64,000 bases of DNA from Enterobacter cloacae complex sp. R_G8. GTDB lineage: Bacteria; Pseudomonadota; Gammaproteobacteria; Enterobacterales; Enterobacteriaceae. The stretch covers positions 4,092,001 through 4,156,000 of the forward strand of contig NZ_CP102246.1 in assembly GCF_024599795.1 (NCBI RefSeq). The letters run 5' to 3'. Every line of letters begins with the position of its first letter. The first letter of the stretch is position 1. The notes under the pieces were generated by a model, which saw only the letters and a program-made list of their open reading frames with translations, did not search any database and was not told the DNA's origin. Shown in pieces: positions 1 to 6,671 of the stretch. Made by a program: the position numbers and the translations under genes.

Positions 1-232
1 GACCACGCCTCTCTATCAGCTGAAATATAAAGTCCTGTTCTATAAGCGCCCGGAAAGTGGAAATATGTTCTCTGCATTTACGGTAGCGGAATGCGCTCCT
101 ACGCCAGTTGAAGCGCCACTGAGCGAGTGGAGTGCAAATAATTACCAAAAAGTGACCACTCAAACCGAAAGCTATATGAAGAGCTGCCTGCTGGAACTGG
201 ATAACCAGCTGCCGCGTTTGCTGAAGCTGTAA
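1..232 (+). CDS. 3' end of an unrecognised gene (partial)
   Basis: The window opens inside this gene. The frame beginning at base 2 reads about 76 residues to a TAA at 230-232. The fragment is polar, has two cysteines, and ends in a leucine-rich stretch (LELDNQLPRLLKL). I do not recognise a family. An unfinished stem-like G/C-rich stretch (gcccgcttcgtgcgggc, 249-265) follows the stop and could act as its terminator. It lies just upstream of a toxin-immunity array, so it may belong to a secretion or toxin locus to the left, but nothing here shows that. Confidence 0.55.
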   Translation, partial: TTPLYQLKYKVLFYKRPESGNMFSAFTVAECAPTPVEAPLSEWSANNYQKVTTQTESYMKSCLLELDNQLPRLLKL

Positions 233-248
233 TGTGATGTGCTGTACG

Positions 249-268
249 GCCCGCTTCGTGCGGGCTTG
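249..268 (+). terminator. Possible terminator after the partial gene
   Basis: A GCCCGC / GCGGGC inverted repeat with a TTCGT loop lies 17 bases after the stop of the partial first gene. Only a short TTG-type tail follows rather than a long T-run, so termination is likely but weak. Confidence 0.45.
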
Positions 269-397
269 TGGGTTCAAAGTAGGTAACTCAGTGATAAACT
301 CGCCCACTAATCTACTTTTGAACTCATCGTCCAGCCTGTTTTTTTAGCTATCAAACAAACTCATAACCTCTTTGGCCGAAGCTTATATTACTCAGGC

Positions 398-652
398 ATG
401 GATCACCTTTATGAACAATTTAAAAGTGCCTTGGGTTGTATTACCGCTCTCGTTAATAACAGTACGATTCTGTTATCACTTGCAATGACTGCCATATTCT
501 ATGCTTCCCTCCATATTAGTGGTGTGCATAACACCAAAATATACTAAAGGTGATCCTTTACAGGTATCTGTCGAACCCGAAAGGTATGTGCTACCGTACA
601 TTCTCAGCTGAACGACGATTCGAGGGAAGGAATTGGATATATATACAGGTAG
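398..652 (+). CDS. Possible small membrane protein upstream of toxin 1
   Basis: An 84-residue open frame starts at ATG 398 and ends at TAG 650-652, overlapping the start of the next gene by 20 bases. It has one clear hydrophobic segment (about residues 21-43, around ILLSLAMTAIFYASL) followed by a charged tail. No strong ribosome binding site precedes it, and it matches no family I know. The overlap with the following gene and its membrane segment make a small co-expressed protein plausible, but it could also be chance. The second toxin copy at 3398 has no obvious equivalent upstream. Confidence 0.3.
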
Positions 653-1451
653 CAATCGCTTTTCTGGCTATTTTTTAACAATGGCCTCAATAGAAGTGAA
701 TCAACTAATGAATACAGCTCTTGCTGTATCAGGTTTTCACATAAAAGATGCTCTGACACGCATACGGTTTCAGGATAACGTGCGGGCATTTGGGAAATAT
801 CAACTGGCAACCATCAGGAATAGCGCGACCGAGCAGGAGTGTCAGCTGTGTATCCAGAACATTCGCGCGGAGAATAATAATCTGAAGATTCAGGACAGAA
901 TGCTCAGGACAGGGGAGTCTGTTCTCACAGCATCTGTCCGGATCTATGAAGAGAATGGTAAGTACTTCGGATATGTCATCGATTTTGTCGGTGTGGTCAT
1001 TTCCGGTTTGCAGATTGCCGGAGGTATTGGCGTTATTGCTTCATCCGTTCCAGTCGGAAATATGATTGGGATTATAGCCGGTGCAACGCTGGTACTGAAT
1101 GGTGTATCTTCGGCAGCAGAAAGTGTCCAGAAGTTGGCGGGAAAAGCCTCTCCAGTCAATTTTATGCGTGATGGGTTTGAAGGTTCGGCCGAATTCCTGG
1201 GATTTGATCGCAAAGTAGGTTTACTTGCTTATCAGATGGTAGATCTCAGTACGTCCTATTATGGAATGTTCAAACTCACCCTGAAGCCAGATGCCTGGCG
1301 TCTGTATCGGTATTTAGCCCCAGACTTCATGAGACAGGTAAACACTATGAGCCGAACTGCCCTGGCGATTAAAGGTATCGGGGCAACGTTGAAGGGAGCA
1401 AAAATAGGACATACGCTTTATCAGTTGCAGCGTGACGAAAAAATTCAGTGA
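633..1451 (+). CDS. DUF4225-like putative pore-forming toxin, copy 1
   Basis: This 272-residue protein has a soluble helical N-terminal half rich in Arg, Gln and Glu (residues about 17-110). A long glycine-rich hydrophobic hairpin follows (about residues 113-165, around VVISGLQIAGGIGVIASS), then an amphipathic C-terminal domain. It is a full paralogue of the product of 3398-4207, sharing LTRIRF/LTRIKF, the C-x2-C spaced helix with LRAE/IRAE, FLGF and the WRL[YF]R motif. The start is a TTG at 633 behind GGGAAGG; it is preferred over ATG 681 because both paralogues then begin with MDI and a downstream NR. It resembles the DUF4225 family, from memory. A membrane-inserting role is inferred from the hairpin and from the convergent membrane protein next door, which looks like an immunity partner. 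No secretion signal is visible; type VI delivery is possible but unproven. Confidence 0.6.
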   Translation: MDIYTGSNRFSGYFLTMASIEVNQLMNTALAVSGFHIKDALTRIRFQDNVRAFGKYQLATIRNSATEQECQLCIQNIRAENNNLKIQDRMLRTGESVLTASVRIYEENGKYFGYVIDFVGVVISGLQIAGGIGVIASSVPVGNMIGIIAGATLVLNGVSSAAESVQKLAGKASPVNFMRDGFEGSAEFLGFDRKVGLLAYQMVDLSTSYYGMFKLTLKPDAWRLYRYLAPDFMRQVNTMSRTALAIKGIGATLKGAKIGHTLYQLQRDEKIQ

Positions 1452-1456
1452 GCCAC

Positions 1457-1798
1457 TTATCGGCCTTTCATAATTTTATGCGCTTTCCATGAAAGGCCAA
1501 GAGGTATCAGATACCAAACAGCAATAACGCCAAAAACTGCAACAGGTAAGTAATATAACAATAGAGAGGGCGTATAGAAGGCAGGCAGGAAAATCAGAGG
1601 TGCCAGGATTAGAATCAAACAAATAACCCCGCCATAAAATCGCTTGCTCAGATCATCCACTAATGTCGAAAGCGTTTCGCTGGCATTTTCATCCCTGCTC
1701 AAAACTTCTTTCAGACGAGATACCTGCTTATGTGAGAAACCATTGTTCAGCAGGTCTTTTTCTGTCAGTTCACTGGCCACATGCTCGCCTTTCTTCAT
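1457..1798 (-). CDS. Putative immunity protein for toxin copy 1
   Basis: This 113-residue protein faces toxin copy 1 tail to tail with a 5-base gap. A short N-terminal helical region carries LTEKDLLNNGFS and ends in LSKRF; two hydrophobic segments follow (about residues 55-75 and 80-100). The same layout and motifs, D-x-LL-x2-GF and L-[SA]-[RK]-RF, recur in the products of 4204-4518, 5000-5320 and 5548-5862, so it belongs to a four-member family in this window. Two membrane helices facing a presumed pore-former suggest an inner-membrane immunity protein. It is the most diverged of the four, in step with the divergence of toxin copy 1 from copy 2. An alternative start is the second methionine-free region downstream, but the first ATG fits the paralogues with a short extension. 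Confidence 0.55.
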   Translation of the reverse strand: MKKGEHVASELTEKDLLNNGFSHKQVSRLKEVLSRDENASETLSTLVDDLSKRFYGGVICLILILAPLIFLPAFYTPSLLLYYLPVAVFGVIAVWYLIPLGLSWKAHKIMKGR

Positions 1799-2409
<611 letters not shown>

Positions 2410-2419
2410 GGAGAGGATT

Positions 2420-3166
2420 ATGGATATCCCACGTATTTTTACTATCAGCGAAAGTGAACACCGCATTCACAACCCCTTCACGCCAGAGAAGTACGCCACG
2501 CTGGGCCGCGTGTTACGCATGAAGCCAGGCGCGCGCATTCTCGATCTCGGCAGCGGCTCGGGAGAGATGCTGTGTGCCTGGGCACGTGACTACGGCATTA
2601 CCGGGACCGGCATCGACATGAGCCCGCTCTTCACCGCTCAGGCAAAGCTGCGCGCAGAAGAGCTTGGCGTCAGTGAACGCGTTCATTTTATCCATAACGA
2701 CGCGGCGGGCTACGTGGCGGATGAAAAATGCGACGTGGCGGCCTGCGTAGGTGCAACCTGGATTGCGGGCGGCGTCGCCGGGACGATCGAACTGCTGGCA
2801 AAGAGCCTTAAGCCAGGCGGAATGGTGCTTATCGGCGAACCATACTGGCGTCAGGTGCCTGCAACGGAAGAGATTGCCCAGGCCTGTGGCGTCTCGTCGG
2901 TGGCCGATTTCCTCACCCTGCCCGACCTTGTCGCCTCTTTCCATGAACAGGGCTATGACCTGGTCGAAATGGTGCTGGCAGACCAGGAAGGCTGGGACCG
3001 GTATGAAGCGGCTAAATGGCTGACCATGCGCCGCTGGCTGGAGGAGAACCCTGACGATGACTTTGCGCATGAGGTTCGGGCAGAGCTGACAAATGCGCCT
3101 AAACGCCATGTGACGTATACGCGGGTATACTTTGGCTGGGGCGTGTTTGCCTTAATCGCACGATAA
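2420..3166 (+). CDS. yjhP: YjhP-like class I SAM-dependent methyltransferase
   Basis: The 248-residue product has a Rossmann-type methyltransferase core. Motif I is ILDLGSGSGEML (residues about 40-51), the acidic loop is GIDMS, and the later HNDAAGY and LKPGGMVLIGEPYW motifs are in the expected places. Length and sequence fit E. coli YjhP. It sits 10 bases after topAI behind a strong AAGGAG site, so the two are surely cotranscribed, and a strong terminator follows at 3176. In E. coli yjhQ, the antitoxin gene, lies between these two genes; it is absent here. The methylated substrate is unknown. Confidence 0.8.
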   Translation: MDIPRIFTISESEHRIHNPFTPEKYATLGRVLRMKPGARILDLGSGSGEMLCAWARDYGITGTGIDMSPLFTAQAKLRAEELGVSERVHFIHNDAAGYVADEKCDVAACVGATWIAGGVAGTIELLAKSLKPGGMVLIGEPYWRQVPATEEIAQACGVSSVADFLTLPDLVASFHEQGYDLVEMVLADQEGWDRYEAAKWLTMRRWLEENPDDDFAHEVRAELTNAPKRHVTYTRVYFGWGVFALIAR

Positions 3167-3175
3167 AAAGGAGCA

Positions 3176-3208
3176 GGCGATATAACCCAAAGGTTATATC
3201 GCCTTTTT
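3176..3208 (+). terminator. Rho-independent terminator of topAI-yjhP
   Basis: Perfect 12-base arms GGCGATATAACC (3176-3187) and GGTTATATCGCC (3192-3203) with a CAAA loop and a run of five T. It lies 9 bases after the yjhP stop. Confidence 0.9.
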
Positions 3209-3397
3209 GCAGGGTGCGCACAATATTATGCCTGTCGTACTTAATTATCGTTAATCGTTCCCTTTATTCGTCATCGTAATTACAGGTGGTTATTCTTTTA
3301 CTGGCATGAGATGAATACCAGGGGATCGTCTATTGAGAAAAAACGATGAGGCGAATATATTGCCCGTAAAACAGCCAGGCACATTAATAAAGGAAGC

Positions 3398-4207
3398 ATG
3401 ATGGATATTGCGCTGCTTAACAGGGGATGGAACAGAACCTGGTCAGATATGATGGTGAATCTTGAAGCCCGAAAGGTCATCGAAACTGCAAATCGACTGT
3501 CAGCTTACTATTTACAAGATGGTCTAACTCGTATCAAGTTTGTTGAGGAAATAAAACAGGTCGTAGAAAAAGAGTTCGCGACAGCACGTCGGGCGAAAAC
3601 CGATGAAGAATGCATTGAATGCCTCAAAAATCTGCGTGCCGAAAAAGAGAATCTTCTTGAGCAAGAGCGCTTGTTAAGGACGAGGTCTGCTCAGCTTTAT
3701 GCGAAGGTCGAGTTTGTCAGGGAAAACAATAAAATTGTTGGGTATGTGATTTCGGCTGTTCACATCGTGATATCTGGAGCAGCATTGTTTGGTGGGATGG
3801 TGATGATGTCCACTATGAACCCCGTAGGAGTACTTGCTGGAGCAGTTTTATTTGTTGATGGTATTAACGGTATAACAAAAGAAGCACACCATCTTCGCTA
3901 TGGTGAACAATCTCAATCAGAAGGTATTTTTGCTGATGGTGCAATGCAAACCGCACAATTTCTGGGATTTAGCCCAAAGAATGGGTTGGCTTTTTATAAT
4001 ACAGTCACTCTCGGAGCGGGTGTCTACAGTATCTTCGGGCTAGCAAGAAAGCCGGGGGCCTGGCGATTATTTCGTTGGTTGCCGCGCGATTACTACCGAA
4101 AAGTTGACACAATGAGCAAGCCTAGGCTAACGATGAAAATCGCTGGGTATGGTGTCAAAGCGAAAGTGATTTTTGATCTTCTGACGACGGAGAATGGTAC
4201 TGATTAA
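3398..4207 (+). CDS. DUF4225-like putative pore-forming toxin, copy 2
   Basis: The 269-residue product is a paralogue of the 633-1451 protein. A charged helical N-terminal half carries LTRIKF, CIECLKNLRAEKENL and a run of Arg and Glu. The glycine-rich hydrophobic hairpin lies at about residues 112-162 (VISAVHIVISGAALFGGMVMMS, abridged by position), and the C-terminal domain has FLGFS, KPGAWRLFRWLPRDYYR and AKVIFDLL. The start ATG lies behind AAAGGAAG. Its stop overlaps the last codon of the convergent gene 4204-4518 by four bases, so the two ends are locked together. Bactericidal membrane insertion is an inference from fold features and pairing; no enzyme motif is visible. Confidence 0.6.
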   Translation: MMDIALLNRGWNRTWSDMMVNLEARKVIETANRLSAYYLQDGLTRIKFVEEIKQVVEKEFATARRAKTDEECIECLKNLRAEKENLLEQERLLRTRSAQLYAKVEFVRENNKIVGYVISAVHIVISGAALFGGMVMMSTMNPVGVLAGAVLFVDGINGITKEAHHLRYGEQSQSEGIFADGAMQTAQFLGFSPKNGLAFYNTVTLGAGVYSIFGLARKPGAWRLFRWLPRDYYRKVDTMSKPRLTMKIAGYGVKAKVIFDLLTTENGTD

Positions 4208-4518
4208 TTTTTATTCGCCCTACAGAATCGCCAGGATTTATAGGCAAGCAAAGGCGGTTGGATAAAAATTGCAACCGCGATACCACAAGAAAGGCCAATA
4301 CCACCAGAGAAGACACTTTCCTCGGATGCGAATACCATCAAAAAAATGAATACAGCAAAACAGCCAGATACAACCCACACAGTGAGAACAAAACGCCTGG
4401 ACAGATCCCTGATGGCATTCCCCAACGTTCCACCGTAGCTTTGAATGTTGTTCTTAATCTTCTGCAGGTCCGAAGGCGTAAACCCAGAATTCAACAAAGC
4501 CTCATCAGTCACTTTCAT
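4204..4518 (-). CDS. Putative immunity protein for toxin copy 2
   Basis: 104 residues: an N-terminal helical region with VTDEALLNSGFTPSDLQKI and LSRRF, then two membrane segments (about residues 47-66 and 70-88), then an AYKSWRF tail. It is close kin to 5548-5862, sharing the opening MKVTDEALL and the ending SYKSWR or AYKSWR. It is convergent with and overlaps toxin copy 2 by four bases. The upstream flank carries a 30-base segment that is identical upstream of 5548-5862. The tail-to-tail layout means the two genes have separate promoters, so immunity can be expressed alone. Confidence 0.6.
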   Translation of the reverse strand: MKVTDEALLNSGFTPSDLQKIKNNIQSYGGTLGNAIRDLSRRFVLTVWVVSGCFAVFIFLMVFASEESVFSGGIGLSCGIAVAIFIQPPLLAYKSWRFCRANKN

Positions 4519-4574
4519 ATCGTATCGTCCCTTATTTTCCAGAAAGTTGTTTCTTATTCACTGATTGTGCAAGC

Positions 4575-4604
4575 AATCATACTGATGAACTTTACAGCAA
4601 TCCA
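4575..4604 (-). repeat. 30-base repeat upstream of immunity genes, copy A
   Basis: The segment from AATCATACTGATGAACTTTA to its end at 4604 recurs exactly at 5918-5947 and in a diverged form at 5363-5390. Read on the minus strand, each copy lies about 55-85 bases before an immunity start and contains a possible -10 box (TATGAT; TATACT in the diverged copy). It is probably the shared promoter region carried along by gene duplication. Confidence 0.55.
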
Positions 4605-4842
4605 GTCGAAAATTTTGGCAAACTCAATCTCCTTATTGCTATCCGGGTTGAGTCATGCTGTTACGAAGCTGCAGGATCACTTTCAGAATGGGCTATCTAA
4701 AGAGCAAAAATACAGTAATGCAAAATCAGAAGTAATAGCTGCCGAACAATCAATAGAGATAGCTAAATTCATGTGATTTATGGTTGAGACTGGACTCGCA
4801 GTCTGTATAGCTTTTTCTTTAAGCGCAAGCATTTAAACCATT

Positions 4843-5003
4843 TTTGGCTTGTCGAGGAAAGCTCAAGTCTGGAGGCTTTATCGTTATATATCACGCGACT
4901 ACTATCGGATATTGGCAACCATGAATACTCCAAAGTCTATAAAAAAATAGTGGGGTATGGTTTGAAGGCCAAGGTCATCTTTGATCTGATGAGTATTGAT
5001 TAA
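4843..5003 (+). pseudogene. Decayed C-terminal remnant of a third DUF4225-like toxin
   Basis: Reading from 4843 gives FGLSRKAQVWRLYRYISRD, which tracks the FGLARKPGAWRLFRWLPRD region of toxin copy 2. After a one-base slip in the A-run at 4941-4947 the frame resumes as GYGLKAKVIFDLMSID and stops at 5001-5003. The missing base in the homopolymer creates an in-frame TAG. The hairpin and N-terminal domain are gone. The remnant ends exactly where copy 2 ends relative to its convergent immunity gene (4-base overlap with 5000-5320), so it is the ruined partner of that gene. Confidence 0.75.
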
Positions 5004-5320
5004 CTTTTTTCAGACCTGACATACCGCCATGATTTGTAGGAAATGATTGGTGGCTGAGCAAAACCACAGATCAAGAAAACAATCAGTATTGAAATCCCTC
5101 CTGAGAAAACATACCAATAATCATCCTGTTTTGAAAAAACGAGACAGATGAAAAAAAGTATGCCACAAGAGAAAATCCATAGTAGAGTTTTAAATCTTCT
5201 TGCTAAATCGTGGACTACCTCATCAAGATCCCCGCCATAATTCGCGATATTATTATTCAACTTTTGTATTTCTTTGCGAGTAAATCCAGAATGCAACAAA
5301 GAGTCTTCTGTGATCTTCAT
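5000..5320 (-). CDS. Immunity protein paralogue facing the decayed toxin
   Basis: 106 residues with the family layout: ITEDSLLHSGFTRKEIQKL, then LARRF, two membrane helices (about residues 45-62 and 70-90) and the ending SYKSWRY. It is intact although its convergent toxin is a fragment, which fits retention of immunity against a toxin still made by relatives. The diverged form of the upstream repeat (5363-5390) lies about 45-70 bases before its start. Confidence 0.6.
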   Translation of the reverse strand: MKITEDSLLHSGFTRKEIQKLNNNIANYGGDLDEVVHDLARRFKTLLWIFSCGILFFICLVFSKQDDYWYVFSGGISILIVFLICGFAQPPIISYKSWRYVRSEKS

Positions 5321-5362
5321 CCTTCTCTCCTCGGTTCATGCAATGTCCGTTTCGAGGGATGA

Positions 5363-5390
5363 GTATACTGATGTACTTTATCGCAATCCA
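5363..5390 (-). repeat. Diverged copy B of the immunity upstream repeat
   Basis: TATACTGATGTACTTTATCG and the following CAATCCA match copies A and C with a few changes. On the minus strand it offers a TATACT -10-like box upstream of 5000-5320. Confidence 0.45.
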
Positions 5391-5547
5391 GCCGAAACTT
5401 TGCGGCGGAGCCTATACCTTGTAGTTATTCTCTGGCGGGCTCAAGGCGTTGCGACTATTCAATGTTTATCGAGCATATGTGGTTTGTCTAAGTAACTGAT
5501 TTCGGATAATAACAACCATAAAGCTTTATTAATTGTACAAGAACCAG

Positions 5548-5862
5548 TTAATTCTTTATAGTTTTTCGGTAACGCCAGGATTTATAGGAAATTACCGGCG
5601 GCTGTGCGAAGGACATAATGGCAACCCCAAAGATCATCGCCAGCCCCCATGCAATTACTCTATCAGGTGAGCTGAAGACGATAAGTAGTAACAGGATAAA
5701 GGTACAAACAGCCACCACTCCCGCCAAGGTAACAAATCGTCTGGCGAGATCATTTATGGCCTCTCCAAGCGTTCCTCCATATTTTTCAATATTGCTTTTT
5801 ATCTTCTGCAATTCGGGCTGCGTAAACCCTGAACGTAACAAAGCCTCATCAGTCACTTTCAT
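5548..5862 (-). CDS. Orphan immunity protein paralogue
   Basis: 104 residues, the closest relative of the 4204-4518 product: MKVTDEALL start, SGFTQPELQKI, LARRF, two membrane helices (about residues 46-64 and 68-88), SYKSWRY end. No intact toxin lies next to it. The 150 bases to its left carry only short toxin-like scraps (KALLIVQ before a stop, in the place where the real toxins read KAKVIFD), so its partner appears lost. A similar scrap (KAPLVVQ, near 5983-6003) lies to its right. Confidence 0.58.
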   Translation of the reverse strand: MKVTDEALLRSGFTQPELQKIKSNIEKYGGTLGEAINDLARRFVTLAGVVAVCTFILLLLIVFSSPDRVIAWGLAMIFGVAIMSFAQPPVISYKSWRYRKTIKN

Positions 5863-6638
5863 ATCGTCTCGTCCCTTAGCTCCCAGAAGTGTTTTCTCAA
5901 CCGCTGATTGTGAAAATAATCATACTGATGAACTTTACAGCAATCCACATGATGTTTGTGCAATGTATCAGATTTCAGACAATAGAAGCCATAAAGCCCC
6001 ATTAGTGGTACAAGCAACAAGCGGAGCGTAGCGACTGCATCAGTGTTCAGAAGGAGCACACCTTATCAGGGTGCTCGTGTACCTTTAGGAGCGTGAGCGA
6101 AGCGCTGCCTGCGTATCGTGTGCAGGTACGTTTAGCTCACAGGCCACACATCGGACTTTAATACGTGTGATCAATCTGTTTCGGGATGGTTTAGAGACGT
6201 TGGCAGCGTCATCAGCTTCGAGTTGATAGCGGTTCGTGGGGAGTGTTCACACTTTGTACCTGTTAGAGCTTTTCAACTACAGGCCGCTTAAGCATAGCGG
6301 CAATTGTTGGTAATAGAATCTCTTAAAAAAGACAGTACATTGAGATCAAAATCGCCTTTATTTTGTGATAATAGGAACAAATCCTAAGGTGACAACAATT
6401 TGATTGTATTTCATTTTTTATTATTAAAAAAATTGTGATACCCCCAAAAGTACCCCCATTTCAACTATCTTGTAATTGCATTGCACAAGAATCGAGCAAA
6501 GATGGAGACTGGCAAGACTGTTACAAATTTGTAAATATAAAGACTTAAGAAGTTGAGCTCAAAATAAGATAACGAAATAAATCATCATGAACTAGATGCA
6601 TTTAATCTATTTTAGCTTTATTGCCATATATAAAATTT
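5863..6638. other. Long non-coding stretch between immunity array and SIR2 gene
   Basis: Nearly 800 bases without a convincing gene. It holds repeat copy C, a scrap similar to 5490-5540 (matching ..GATTTC.GA.AATA..A.CCATAAAGC), and near 6442-6462 two TACCCCC words separated by AAAAG. That double word resembles sequence I associate with the start of tRNA-targeted integrases; no integrase frame is present. Base composition drops sharply from about 6300 onward, marking the left edge of the AT-rich defence gene. Confidence 0.4.
5918..5947 (-). repeat. 30-base repeat upstream of immunity genes, copy C
   Basis: Identical over 30 bases to 4575-4604, and in the same position relative to the immunity gene it precedes (5548-5862). 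Exact identity between the two suggests a recent duplication or gene conversion of the immunity cassette. Confidence 0.55.
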
Positions 6639-6664
6639 AAAGCAGTGCTATAAAACACTGCTTT
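6639..6664 (-). terminator. Likely terminator of the SIR2-STAND gene
   Basis: AAAGCAGTG (6639-6647) and CACTGCTTT (6656-6664) form a perfect 9-base stem just past the stop of the minus-strand gene. On the minus strand the stem is followed by an AT-rich tail. Confidence 0.6.
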
Positions 6665-6671
6665 TTAACAT

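Noticed and set aside
4258..4776. 172-residue plus-strand frame over immunity gene 2
   Set aside because: It is the antisense of a clear paralogous family member and continues only into toxin-remnant DNA; no start site support.
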